A stretch of 64,000 nucleotides of DNA, from NCBI RefSeq assembly GCF_049306965.1, contig NC_133179.1, positions 19,378,001 through 19,442,000 of the forward strand, given 5' to 3'. Shown in pieces: positions 12,722 through 41,693 of this stretch. The notes beneath the pieces are model-generated. The model did not search any database. It was not told the origin of the DNA and saw nothing but the letters and a program-made list of their open reading frames with translations. This DNA is from Danio rerio. Taxonomy: Eukaryota > Chordata > Actinopteri > Cypriniformes > Danionidae. Position numbers and translations under genes: made by a program. How positions within the stretch are numbered: position 1 is the first letter of the stretch; the number at the start of each line of letters is the position of its first letter.

Positions 12722-13952
12722 AAATTAAGAAGTTGTAACTTTTTTATATTTTTTATCTTTAACTTTTTCTTCACAATCACGTTTATTTATGTATTTATTT
12801 ATTCCAAATCACAAATTTAATCCTGGGAAAAGGAAAAAATGTTTCTTGCAATCTTGAATTCTTCAATTTGTGTGTGTGTATGTGTGTGTGGGGTGATAAA
12901 CAGCTATAGCTGCTAGTCATAATTGATATTGATATATATATTGCTATTGAGCATCCGATTGGACAGAAATTAACAGAGCAAAATGAGTTGCTATTATTTT
13001 CAACTCAAAATGATGACTTTTTAGGAAATGTCTTGAAATTTCTTGATAAATTTGTGAGATAAATAAATGATATATATATTTTTTTATTTATCTCACAATT
13101 CTGACATTATTCTCTACCCATTTATTACCAATTTAGAATTTCTTTCAAACTACAAAAAAATTAGTTTCTTTTTTTCAGGCTGCTTTAGCTGCTAGACAGA
13201 CAGAGCAGAGGTGATAATTGGGGTGGAGTTTTTACATTCTAGAGAGCATCTGATTGGACAAAAGTGCAGCGCATTATTTTTGTTCCATTTCCTGGAAGAC
13301 TAAAGTTGAACTGTCCAAAGTAAATGTTGTCAACATTTGGAAGCGCACACAATCTCAGAGCACACAAACACGGGCATGGTTCAACTTTGATAAACATGAA
13401 ATTTGACCTATCTATCTAGACCATCATCTCATTAAAATACCCAAAATATACCCCGCACACACACAGAACAGGAGAGAGAGACCTTGCTGTTTGCCGAACA
13501 TAAACGCATTAGAAGCTCAACAAAAAAGCACTTGTTTAATTTCTGTTTACATTCCTGTGTTGCTCTATCAGGAGCTCTTTTGTGTGCTTAAAACATTTAG
13601 TAACAGTAACTGAGCACATTAAACACACAAGGACATGTGTGTCTGACACACACACATTCCCTGACCGCTCACTGATTGACCACCTCTAGCTTTCTAAGGT
13701 AAGTTTGTATGGGGTCTTTCCTTTTCCTTTAAATCTTTAATATTAATGAATAATTGAACATACACATACATGCACATACAAAGAGATTTACAGTAACCAG
13801 AAAAATTACACAATTTATGCATCTGCCAAGTCAACAGGAGTGACAAAATGAAAAGGTTGCTTCCACTGTATGTCACTGACACACCTTTCCTAATAAATGC
13901 ATGACTGTTTAATTGTTAATGCGAGACTTATGTTGTAATCGGTGTCGTGGAA

Positions 13953-13960
13953 TGACGTCA
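13953..13960. promoter_or_regulatory. Perfect CRE octamer (TGACGTCA)
   Basis: TGACGTCA is the full palindromic binding site of CREB/ATF factors. It lies about 6.6 kb upstream of the first slc26a3 start codon and is followed by an A-rich 'aaaataaaaag' stretch. A second identical octamer is at 17941-17948, though that one may belong to an interspersed repeat. Function is inferred from motif alone. Confidence 0.3.
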
Positions 13961-14352
13961 GTAAAAATAAAAAGAGGCGAGGGCTGACACTTTATCTGCA
14001 AAGATCGAGCTGTGATCGCCTTGATAATTATTATGACTCTAGGTGTAAAGTCTATGCTGTAAAGCTCAGTCTGGTCTCCCTGATATATAATGATATGTCA
14101 TTATTCTTTCCCTCAACGATGACGCATATGAAAAGGAATGATAAGATGCTCAATTAAACATGAAAAATCTTTTTAAGAATTGTTATTCCCTTGATGTTCT
14201 GAATAAAGAATACTCTTGAGTATGTTATTTGCATTTACTATTTGTCTTTGAAAAGAAAAAGTTGCAATTTCTAAGAGAAATTTTTTTACAGAAATGTAAT
14301 ATTTTAATAATAAAAAATGGTGGATCTCTGGGTCAAAAATGGACAAACCCTA

Positions 14353-14852
14353 CAATAGGGTATATGCCGAAGCATGCTAAAAGGACTTTTAATTTGCCAG
14401 TAACCTGGGTTAAGCGCTTCCGGCGAACTGTATGCCAATGCAAAAACTGGCGCGTTTAAGGGCTGTTTTCTTTAAAAATCAGCGATCTCCACCAGCTGAG
14501 TGATATCCGATAAAAAAGTGGGTCTTAGATTGTACAAGAAGCACTGCATTAAATGACATTTTACCCCGCTATGTCTTTATAATATGAGCATTTATTTTAC
14601 CCCAGTATATTCAATGGAGCTTCTGCGCTAGCCTGCCGATTCTGACGGGCGCGTGCGAGTAAACAGCTTTTTGTCTCGTTTTACGCTTGAGCAACTAATT
14701 GAATGCCAAAGTTTATTTACCGAATGTATTTTAGTGATGTTACAACATCAATGCTGTAAAAGGAACCGTATAAATTGGAAAAAGTTCACATTAACAGATC
14801 ACCGTAAGTTTATCAGTATGGGAAAAACACTAGCTCGGCATATACCTTATTG
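14353..14852. mobile_element. 500-bp DNA element with inverted ends (CAATAGGGTATATGCCGA)
   Basis: The left end reads CAATAGGGTATATGCCGA and the complement of the right end reads CAATAAGGTATATGCCGA, so the element has matching inverted termini. Its right two-thirds recurs, inverted, at 63682-64000. The interior is GC-richer than its surroundings ('gacgggcgcgtgcgagtaaa') and codes for nothing recognisable. No target duplication was found by eye. Its superfamily is not assigned. Confidence 0.7.
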
Positions 14853-15912
14853 TGTTAAAAAATGTCATTTAAATAAAAAAAAATAAGAGCTTTAAAAAAA
14901 CTAAATTGGGTTCGTAGATTATTTTGTTAGGGTTTGTTATTTAAAAATCTTAGTTCTAATTATTACATTAAAAAGAATAAAAAGAAAAACAAAATCGTAA
15001 TTTTTTTTTTCATAATCGCATTATGTTTGAAAGCATCCTCATTTTACAGCATTTTTACGCAAGTGACTAACACTCTGAACAGCACTGTAGCTATGCAGGT
15101 AGTTTTTTTTTTAAGCATCTTAGAGATGTTGCCAAAGTTTTTCTGGATTTAGTTTGCCTTGTTTCTTTATGCTTTTTTATGTCATTCCAGACAGAATGGA
15201 TGATGATCCGATCTCTGTGAAGTTGTCAGACTCCTTGTGTAGACAATAGTCTCACTGTATAATTACAAACAATTACAAAAATAATGTAAATCATGTAAAA
15301 TGTAAATTGATATTTCAAACTAACAAGCTACAGAAAAATACACTTTATTAGTGGCCTAGGAGTTTTGTACAGCACTGTTTTGTACTGGTTTTTTGATTGC
15401 ATATCAATGTAGATCACCATGCTGAAATATATCAGGTCTCATATAACTTTACTGACAAAAAACTGGTTTGAACTCATCTGAAATAGCATTTACAGTGTAG
15501 TCTTTCAGCATACAGCAGACGCGTCTGAAACCTGCTATATCAAAGAGCTGCCAGTTCTGATGTGAGCTACTGGACCTCAACTAAACAGAAGCATAAACTA
15601 ATCTGATGATAAAAGCTGCAGGTTCGGATGCAACAGAAGGACTGGATCTGCTCATTCGCAAATATGATTAACAGACACTGCTATGACTTTACAGAAAATA
15701 ATGCAAACAACAAAACGCAATGAATATGTAAGAAGCAGATCCGAAGATATATAGCTTGGCAAAAGATTGCTGATTGAAATATTTACCATTTAATTTGATG
15801 CAAGTTTATACAAAATATTGTGCCGTTAATTGTGATAATGATATTGTACAAAGCAATGCCAGCCATTTGAATTGGTTTGTTATACTGATAATCAAACAGG
15901 TGGTGCTTTTAA

Positions 15913-16135
15913 ACTGATAGTTCACCCACAAATGAAAATCTACTCACTATTACACACATAAACCTTTATAAGTTTTCTTTCTTCCGGTTGAACACAGCAT
16001 GGTAGAAAAAACAAATGCTATGGAAGTCAATGGTTACACTTTTCCAAATTTCAAAATATTTGATTTTTGTCTTTAACAACTCAAATTCAAACAGGTTTGT
16101 GGCAAAAAGTGAGTAAATGATGACTTTCCATTTAA
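15913..16135. mobile_element. Angel-like inverted-repeat element
   Basis: Left arm 'gatagttcacccacaaatga', with 'ccggttgaacaca' and 'tatggaagtcaatggttac' near the middle. Right arm 'aacaggtttgtggc' and 'gtgagtaaatgatgac'. The arm order matches the other Angel-like copies. Confidence 0.65.
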
Positions 16136-17756
16136 ATAGTATTTTTAATTGAAAAATTAAATTTTTTATTGTAAAATTTATTTAAATTTGTATTAAATGT
16201 TTTGTCTTTTAAACTCAATATATAAAACGTACTTTCACTTTAAAAAGCCAGTAAACCCGTTTTTTTTTTTTTTAAATATTTTTAAAACATACTGTATGTG
16301 CATATTTATAAAAAATTAAGTTAGGCCAACTTAACTGTTTCAGGTTAAAGCAGTTTGCTCACTTTAAGTAAAGTCAACTAATAATTCTTTTAAATAGTAA
16401 CAGTTTTATACAGATGCATTTTGTCATTTTATTATTAATAAATAAACAATAGTGACATTAATATGCACTTAAAGATAAGTCATTTGGACAGAAAGTCATT
16501 GCTGTGCAACATTTTCAGAGTATCACGAGAATAAAACCTGCATTTTCAAAGGAATTGCAATGTATGCGAGTCATTACTTTGCAGCCTCATTTCTGTCAAA
16601 ATGTCCTGATATAACTTAAATCACATTGAGGGGATATTTTACATATTGTACCTACAATAAGTGTACTGTAGAGTGTCACAAAAAATGTATACTCAAGTGG
16701 CAAATGTGAATCAATTATATACAAATTTTATAGGAGTAAATAAAATACTCTTTTGTAACTTTTTTAAAAATGAACTGTAATAATTGTGGTATGCTTTAGT
16801 TAGATTTTAAATCACAGACACTGCAATTTGATTATACAGTTTTGGTCAAAAGGATTTGTGCATTTTGTAAGTACGAGCAAAGAATTCTGTGAAACAAATC
16901 TGCTTTGTACTTTTTATTTAAAAAAATCACTAACCTTTTATTAAAAATAAAACAATTGGAAGTTGAAGGTAATCTTACTTTGAAATAGATACTTTACTCC
17001 AATACACAGGGAGAATGTGCAGGATCTTAAATACTGAGGCCTGATTTTCAGCCAAAGGTCTTGCACATGTTGGTGAGATAAACATTATAGATTCTATTAA
17101 AAAGCATCAGGTAAAAAAAACAAAAAAAAAACAATTCATTCATGTTGTCCCATTACAAATCAATTAAGTTAACAATATTATTTTTTAGGTAAATTGAACG
17201 TAAAAGACTTAGGTTTCCTAACTCAGTTTAAATAAGTAGTTTGAACAAGAATTTGTTGAGTGTATAGTTTGACATTCCTGAATGATAAAAATCCAAAACA
17301 AGGACATTACAGTGTATATATAATATAATTAATTATAATAAAAAATAAATAAAAAGTTCTGAAATAATTGTGGGAATGTAATAACATGAATAATAATAAT
17401 AAAATAATAATAGTAAAAAAGTTCGGAAATTAGTGTAGAAACAATAATAATAATAACAATAATTATTATTATTACTATTAGTAGTAGTAATCACAAGAGA
17501 AAGGCAGTAGCATTATGGCAATATTTCAGTAATCAATTGTTAAGTGGTAGTTTCTGGGTTCACGTCTCTACTAATTTGAATTGAGCAAATATTTGTTTAT
17601 GAGCACTTTTTAGTCTTATCACACATTAAAGTGAATTTTATATAAAATCATGGTGTACACAAAAGTCTCTGGACTTGCTGCATCACAGACATCAATATTT
17701 AACCAATTAATAAAAAATAAAAAAAATCAATAACTTTCTGGCAATCTAATATTAGG

Positions 17757-17757
<1 letters not shown>

Positions 17758-17841
<84 letters not shown>
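17758..17841. repeat. (TA)n microsatellite
   Basis: About 84 bases of uninterrupted TA, self-complementary and cruciform-prone. Confidence 0.95.
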
Positions 17842-17844
<3 letters not shown>

Positions 17845-18557
17845 GTTTGTGATTTTTGAAAGTATTACATCGCTTTGTAAACATGTCCCCATACATTTTG
17901 ATAGAGTGCTAGAGTGCTTGGACCCGAAAGCCACTTTGCATGACGTCACACTTAAAATTGGATTAAGGCAATATACAAATTTTTTATTAACTTATATAAG
18001 AATAAATATTAAATAAAACATTCTCTTTTTTAACCTGCTTAAAATGCCTTTTGCAATGACAGTATTCGCAAAACAGCATGTGCCCTAAACTTTGCATAAA
18101 ACAATTACTGACGCACGCTTTAATCAAAACATGAATTTATAAAGCAGGAAGTGACATATAAACAATAACAGAATGTCCTTCTTCAGGTGCAGCATGTCAA
18201 TACGTAGAACTGGGTGAACAGGTGTTTGTGCACAACTGATAATAATAATAATAATAACACTAGATAGTATCAATTAGTTTAAGCAGACAGACCAATCAGC
18301 AACTAAAATCAATTCTACAGCTGGTTAAATAAGTCCCAATATCAATATGACATTTTTACATTTAGAAACGAAACATCCACAAGTCAAAGAAGATCATAAA
18401 AGGCTGATTTTATTTCAGCATAAATCAAAAGACTGCACCGTATGAGGAATGAGGGGATGAAAGAAAGCAATCGATAAGCGTTGAGCTTTTGTCAAGGTTT
18501 TATCAGAGAGAACAATGGTCATGGATAAGAGGAGATGTGGCCAGCATCTTGATAAAT

Positions 18558-18695
18558 GTTAATAATTACAGACATGATAAGTCTAGCAATTTATAAATGA
18601 ACAGGGTCTTAAAGATCTCACTGAGAGCACTTGCAGCTGCTGAAGACACTTACACATCAGGGAATATTAGATACTTTCACTGAATTACACAACAG
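18558..18695 (+). promoter_or_regulatory. Candidate promoter and non-coding first exon of the first slc26a3 gene
   Basis: An HNF1-like site (gttaataattac, 18558-18569) and a TATAAA (18592-18597) precede a stretch ending in the donor AACAG/GTAGGA at 18695/18696. The next good acceptor (TTGTCTTTGTCCTGCAG) ends at 20518, so coding exon 1 would be 20519-20694 with 45 bases of leader before the ATG. HNF1 control would suit an intestinal or renal SLC26A3 gene. Transcription start and splice use are inferred, not shown. Confidence 0.35.
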
Positions 18696-18754
18696 GTAGG
18701 AATATCACTTTGTAAAAATACTACTATATTAAGAAGTTTTATGTATATAGTCCT

Positions 18755-18890
18755 ATGATCACCAAGGCTGCATTTATTTGGTATAAATGCAGCATAAATA
18801 GCAATATGGAAAGGATTTTGTTTTTAAATATTAACTATTTTCTGCATGAATATATTTTAAAAAATGTCATTCATTAAAAAAAAAAAAGAA
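18755..18890 (+). repeat. Cyprinid dispersed repeat ('accaaggctgcatttatttg' family)
   Basis: 'atgatcaccaaggctgcatt' is followed by 'aactattttctgcatgaata', the same order as at 23430-23640. Confidence 0.55.
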
Positions 18891-18999
18891 ATATTTTTAC
18901 TTTTGATTACTTATACATATACATACCTATATATATATAAAGTAATGTTCATTTCTCAGGATTACTGATAGGCTAAAATAACTTTGTTACTTCCTTAAC

Positions 19000-19000
<1 letters not shown>

Positions 19001-19044
<44 letters not shown>

Positions 19045-19045
19045 T
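19001..19045. repeat. (ATT)n microsatellite
   Basis: Nearly pure ATT run. Shorter runs of the same triplet recur at about 19250-19272 and 19438-19467. Confidence 0.9.
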
Positions 19046-19437
19046 TAAAACTGAACCTTAAAAAGTATGATTATTATAAATTATGTAAAATTAGTATTTA
19101 TTATTATTAATTAATAGAATTTAATTTTTTATAATTAAAAACAATGATAATAACATTTCTATTTCAGTGAACTTAATTTATAATATTTAGCATTTCTTAT
19201 TTAGAGACATTTTAATAAAAACTGTTCCAATGTAATTATTATTGTTTGCATTATTATTATTATTATTATTATTTCTGTTTTATCTTTAAGAATTTGATAA
19301 GCAGTGCAGATATTGTCACATTTAAAATTAAATTAAACGTAGAAAACTATTACATTAATTTATATTGTACATATATTATTTATGTTTTATATTGTACTAT
19401 ATATATTTTAAAAATAGAATTGTTGATAATCATTTAT

Positions 19438-19468
<31 letters not shown>

Positions 19469-19833
19469 CTTGGCTCGTTAACATTTATTAAGTGATTTAT
19501 ATAAATACAACTTTAATAATATAATAATGAATTATAATTACAAATGATTAGGAAATAATTCAATATCAAATAGCTAATATAGCATTTGTCTTTACTTTTC
19601 TTACTTTTTTATTTAGCATTTATTTAAATGTTTTTACTACTATTTTTTAGTCAATACTGTCACTTTTAATTGTATTTAATTCATCCTTACTGCATACAAT
19701 TAATTCCTCATTAAATAATTTCTTCAGAAATGTTAAATCTTAGTCAGTTTATTCCAAGCAAAAAAATAATAAAGCACATTTTTAAAAGACAAGCAAAAGG
19801 TATATATTATGTAATCAAAATCAAATGCTTGGT

Positions 19834-20155
19834 GTCACGGCGGCGCAGTGGGTAGCACAATCGCCTCACAGCAAGACGGTTGCTGTGTGGAGTTTGCACA
19901 TTCTCCCTGTGTTCGCGTGGGTTTCCTCCGAGTTCTCCGATTTCCCCCAATTGGTAAATTGGATATGCTAAATTGTCCATAGAGTATGTGTGTGAACAGG
20001 TGTGTATGGCTGTTTCCCAGTAATGGGTTGCAGCTGGAAGGGCATCCGCTGCGTAAAAAAAATGCTGGATATGTTGGTGGTTCATTCCGCTGTGGTGACC
20101 CTAGATTAATAAAGGGACTAAGCCGAAAAGAAAATACTGTAAATGAATTAATGAA
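19834..20155 (+). mobile_element. DANA SINE, nearly full length
   Basis: The tRNA-derived head (cggcggcgcagtgggtagca), 'gtgtggagtttgcacattct', 'gtgggtttcctccg', 'gggttgcagctggaagggca', 'tccgctgcgtaaaa' and 'ttcattccgctgtggtgacc' blocks occur in DANA order. It ends in 'aataaagggactaagccgaa' plus an A-rich tail. A short internal part after 'cagcaagacggttgct' is missing. It lies about 360 bases before the slc26a3 leader acceptor. Confidence 0.85.
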
Positions 20156-20563
20156 ATCAATTGCTTAACTTTAGCCAAGTTAAGTCACTGTTAATCCTTC
20201 AAATTATTCATGGTTAAAATAAAAATAACAATGAATATTTGAACAGTAAACTTTCTCTACTGTTAATTATGATAGCAAAACTACTCACAAGAAGCCAAGA
20301 ATAACCTTATATATTTAACAAAGCATCCGAAATAGTGGGAAACCCCACATAAAGCATCAGTCTCAGAGATATGAGGCTATAAGTGACAGATATGAGCAGA
20401 AATGTGGAGTGCATGATGTTTACTCAGAGCAAACACCTACATCTTACACATCATTGTCCAGATAAATAGGAAAGCTTGACAGTGACCAGAGCTTAAGTCA
20501 ATTGTCTTTGTCCTGCAGACAACACACACAGAAAGAGAGAGAGGTCAGGAGTGCTTTTACACA

Positions 20564-37126
<16,563 letters not shown>

Positions 37127-37724
37127 AATGAAAACACCATGTCAAATTTTGAACCCAATGTACAGTATATAAGAATGAACTAGCAGTGATGATTTAGCAC
37201 ATAGCAGTTTTGTATTCTGTAAACTGTGCTGCATGCCAAATAAGTTAGATTGTCAATGTGTCATGTCCCTAATTTATTGATTTGTGGTAAACTCTTACTT
37301 GTTCGCCGTCAGTGCCTTTTGTACATGTACATTTTCCTTTTTGAATAGTATGTATTTTTATGTGAACTATTTTTATTCTGAAATAGAGAAAGAATGTTTT
37401 TCAAATATGCATTGTCTTTCTTGACTATTTTTTTCTACTATTATACAAATGATTGCGCGTGCAGATGTAATTATTTTACTTTCACTAAAGTAATATGTGT
37501 TATAAATCTAATGCTTAAACATATCTGTCTGAAAAAGGAAGTAATGGTTGAGGAAGTGAAGAGGACAAGAAAAAAAAACTTTATTTGTAGCTTAATTATT
37601 TAAAGGAAAAAATAATCATGACTTCCTCAATTACAATAAAATAATTTGATCATGAAGAAAATAACATGGCATAAATATTATTTATGCGTTTATTTACATT
37701 AAAGATTTCAAATTTCAAAGTGTC

Positions 37725-37730
37725 AATAAA
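37725..37730 (+). terminator. Polyadenylation signal of the first slc26a3 gene
   Basis: AATAAA about 600 bases after the stop, followed by GTTTTACACC. An earlier weaker candidate (CAATAAAATAAT, about 37636) is also present. The inferred 3' UTR is AT-rich and has no open frame resembling a known protein. Confidence 0.55.
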
Positions 37731-37749
37731 GTTTTACACCTATTAATTA

Positions 37750-39290
37750 TAAAGTACCATTAGTATGTAATAAGGAGAACTCTTTTCATGGAAAAGGTCA
37801 TAAAGGCCATTAACTTACACTAAATTATATCATCTTACATGAAAATAAACAGTAGCACGTGTTGTAAAATAGATTACTTAACACGATTTAAGTAAAAGCA
37901 TCCTTTCCTGTATTGGAACAACATTCACAATAACCAATCAGATTTCAGCATCACATTTATGGGTTAAAGCTTTATTAGGCTGAACAACAAAACAGCCTAA
38001 TAATGTCTCTCTGATTTCTGAAGTGAAGGTTAGCATTATGATTCAGCTATGACTGTGGAATGTGTTTCCTTGATAAACAAAGGATATTGATCCTGGAACA
38101 AGTTCTATTTGGTTAAATCACACTGTACAAAATGGAAGTTGCAGAGTCATTTTGAGTCTTGTTAGTAGCAAATAACATAATAGCAGGATAACGTACGTGA
38201 ACCTTTGGAATCACCATCATTTCATACATAAATTGGTCACAGAATGAGGTTTGATGGTCAGTTAATGTGAAATTTCACCCAAAATTGAACATGTATAAAT
38301 TGGCTCTCCCTCAAGATGAAGATGTTTAGCTGAAACTGTGGTCCTTGGTGATTCATAAAATGAAATTTTGTGTTTAATAGATGCCTAATATAAGTTTGAT
38401 CATGGAGGTCTTGGCTAAAATAAGGCTAAATTTGGGCTGTGATTGAACAATTTTTAAATAGACACCCTGGAATAGCTAAAAAAAAAAGAGTTTAAGCAGA
38501 CTTCACATTTTGGTCATTCATTCCTGCATATTTGTTTAGCTTTGGCCTATTCCTTTACATCTATTTGATTTTCACTGACATACCAAATTTAGGTTTGTTT
38601 AAGCCACACTATCTATATTTTTATGTCTATTATACTCCTTTCAAAAGCACAAAAAGTGCTTGCAGGGTTGCTGTCAGCATTTAAAAGAACATATAGAGGC
38701 AAAATGAATTAATATCTGTGGCTACTGATGAAAAGCTGTAGGCTTACAAAAAGGAATGGGCAGTATACGCAGATAAGTGAAGAATATAAACAGCATTGAT
38801 ATCCTTAATAGACAGCCTTTATATACGTCAATAGACTATTAATTTTATTTTGGCTGTAGATATGTTGTTGAGGTTCAAAGATGTAGAAATTCACAGTGCA
38901 AAAGGGAAAAAGCATGTTATTTAAAAATGATATGAAAAGACTAACCTGCTAACCTGAAGACCAGGTTAAAGTTTTAATATTATGTTTCTCATTCATAAGG
39001 AGCTCTTCTGGATGAAACAAAAGAGATCTCTGAAGTCTGAATGGCGGAAGTTAATCATTTTCTACTGTTGATGTCTGCACAATAATTCCTAACAAATCCA
39101 CGTGCATTCACGTACCTGTTCCCGCAGCTCTACTTTTATGTTTCCTTCTCTATAATATGTGTAAATAAGGAAGAATGACTCAAAAAATCATAGAGATAAA
39201 AATCCATCAATGATTGCATATGTGCACAAAAGACAGCCCATCAGACTAATGTGATAAGACTAATGACGGCTCCCTGATCAAACAATCCAG
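37750..39290. other. Intergenic spacer between the two slc26a3 genes
   Basis: About 1.5 kb of AT-rich sequence with no coding signal. Positions 38265-38350 resemble one arm of an Angel-like element (aatttcacccaaaattgaac). Two GATA-type words (gtgataagac) lie at 39250-39260, just upstream of the second gene's TATA-like box. Confidence 0.5.
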
Positions 39291-39294
39291 ATGA

Positions 39295-39300
39295 TATAAA
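39295..39300 (+). promoter_or_regulatory. TATA-like box close to the start codon of the second slc26a3 gene
   Basis: TATAAA lies only 36 bases before the ATG at 39336. If it is the TATA box, transcription would start about 39325-39330 and the leader would be roughly 10 bases. The alternative is that the AATCAG ending at 39334 is a splice acceptor for an upstream leader exon, but its polypyrimidine tract is poor. Confidence 0.3.
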
Positions 39301-39335
39301 GCTCTTGAGATGCTTCTGCGAATGAACTAATCAGG

Positions 39336-41648
39336 ATGCAGCCTTTCGGCAGACACTATGTGGTGGTCAGGCCTCTGTTTTCAGAGGATTCATTCGCAGA
39401 GCAACATGAGAGGATCAACAGAAAGCGCAAAACACTACGTCACCATCTCAAAGACTATTTCAGGTAAGACTCAAACAGCAAAGATTGTTTATTAAGTATT
39501 TGCCTGTTGTTAGCATTTTACTGAATATTTAAAACAGCCACTTTTAATCTGTAAGACGTGTGTATTTACTGTTGATAAAGTGTGGAAATCGTGCAACCGA
39601 GGGATTTAATTAAGAGCAGAAAATGTTAAAAAATACAAATAATTTAAGTGTTTTAAGAAAAGAGAAAGATTAATTAAAGACTGATTAAAAGTTTAATCTT
39701 TACTTAGTTTGGAGATTTAGAAAATTTTCAATTAAGGTTTTGAGTTTTGAACAGCTTTATTACCAACTATAATGCTTGTTGATTCACTAAACAATAACTA
39801 AAGCCAGTTCTTCCTACTACGTTACATGTAAAAAACAATATTAATCGAAATTGTCTTCAAGTTTGAACTGCAATAGTTACCAGAAAATTCTAGTTGATCA
39901 AACTAGGTGATTAATTGGCTCAACAAAAAGCTCATTGAAAGTATGTGCTTCAGCCTACATCAGCTTGCATATTTTTCTAGTTTCTAGCAGTTTCTTTGCA
40001 GTTTTAGGTAAACGAATACTACGGTAAAGTTTGATTACAAAAACATTTGTTCCGTATTATGTTAATTATATTTAGAGGGAGATATTATCAACAAATAAAT
40101 GATTTTTTCTTTGCACATCACTAAATAAATACCAAAAAACAACTTAAATGAGGTCTTTGCCTTGAAATTGATGATATTTGCCTCACCTGTTCATCTCCAT
40201 ATGGAGTGTGGTCAGTCTGTAGAATGCTTGGTTTGAACAGTGTTGTACTTGTAATGCAGGGAACTCGAGTTTGAGTTAGGAGAATCATTGTTCTATAAAA
40301 GAGAAGAAAGCAATGTAAAAAGAAGGTAAAACTATGTGGTCACACAGCACTTTTCTCTAATGTTTGCTTTTGAAAACACTATTGGTTGTATTTAGGGAAG
40401 GGTTTAGGACAGGGGTGGGCAAACTCGGTCCTGGAGGGCCAGTGTCCTGCACAGTTAAGCTCCAACTCCAATCAAACACACTTTATAGATTTCTAGTGAT
40501 CTTGAAGACACTGATTAGCATGTCCAGGTGTGTTTGATTGGTGTTGAAGTTAAACTATGCAGGACACCGGCCCTCCAGAACCAGGTTTGCCCACCTCTAT
40601 TGCATTTTTCATCTGAAACATGCAACAAAAATGTAACCGGGGCAACTTATTTTACATTTCACAAAAATGTAGGCTAAGACACATTTTTCCAATGAGCATG
40701 GGCTGGAAAATTCAAATGATAGTGAAGTTTGTTCTTATGAAGTTTGTTCTTATTGGTTCAAAATAAATTTGCTCTTATGATTTGCCTTTTGAGCGGCGTA
40801 AGCTTTAGCAAATTGTGTTTATGTTGTAGTTGTGATGCGAAACGTGCAAAGAATGCAGCTCTTTCGCTTTTTCCATTCATTGGATGGATGAAGGACTACA
40901 AAATCAAAGAATGGCTACTAGGTGATATTGTTTCAGGCATCAGCACAGGACTAGTGGCAGTGCTACAAGGTATTGTATGCTAGTTTAGCTAAACCTATTT
41001 TTTCAAGTCATAAACACTTCACTTTCGCATTTTACTTTATTTTTTTATCAGGACTTGCATTTTCTTTGCTGGCCTCTTTACCTCCGGGATATGGACTATA
41101 TACTGCATTCTTCCCTGCTATAATCTACTTCTTTTTGGGCACCTCAAGACACCTGTCAGTGGGTATGTGTAATCTTGAGCAATGCAACATCATTAGTTAG
41201 GACTACTTAATTAGACTTTATAATAGAGTGAAGGTTTGGACATGGATGAATTAGGCTGTGCTTTGTAATTGGATTGTGTTTTAGGGGCTTTTCCAATTCT
41301 GAGTCTAATGGTGGGTGCTGTTGTGACACGACTAGTGCCTGATGAGGGACCCTCGTTCAACATCACTGGATTTGAAGGGTTGAGCCTGGAGCAACAGAGA
41401 GTTCTAGTTGCTTCCTCTGTTACTTTTCTCATGGGTGCATTTCAGGTTAGTTATTTATAATATCAGCGGTTAAATAGTAGACCAATTTTTACATTTATCC
41501 ATATTACATTTATTTTTCTTTTATCCCATTAATTCATTAAACATACACATATTTTCTTTTTTCACACTGATGAATTTCAGTTTTTTATAAATATTTATAT
41601 TTTTACATATATTTTCGTATTTCACCCCAATAAATAGTAAAAATATGA

Positions 41649-41693
<45 letters not shown>

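Larger units (their letters stand above)
11783..18557. other. Intergenic region between slc26a4 and the first slc26a3 gene
   Basis: No credible coding exon is seen on either strand. The stretch holds AT-rich simple repeats (12640-12721, 17758-17841), a 500-bp terminal-inverted-repeat element (14353-14852), an Angel-like element (about 15913-16135), a diverged duplication around a 'gagcatcygattggac' motif (about 12900-12970 and 13190-13260), and two perfect TGACGTCA octamers (13953-13960 and 17941-17948). A strong donor-like TTCTAAG/GTAAGT at 13698/13699 could end a distal non-coding exon of slc26a3, but nothing confirms it. Confidence 0.6.

Noticed and set aside
14653-14886. 77-codon open frame
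   Set aside because: It lies across the GC-richer part of a short inverted-repeat element and its copy at 63.8 kb does not keep a coding pattern; no family resemblance.
17699-17949. Open frames of alternating Tyr-Ile
   Set aside because: They are translations of the (TA)n microsatellite, not protein genes.
19834-19900. tRNA gene
   Set aside because: The tRNA-like head is part of a DANA SINE; no cloverleaf with an intact anticodon arm can be drawn.
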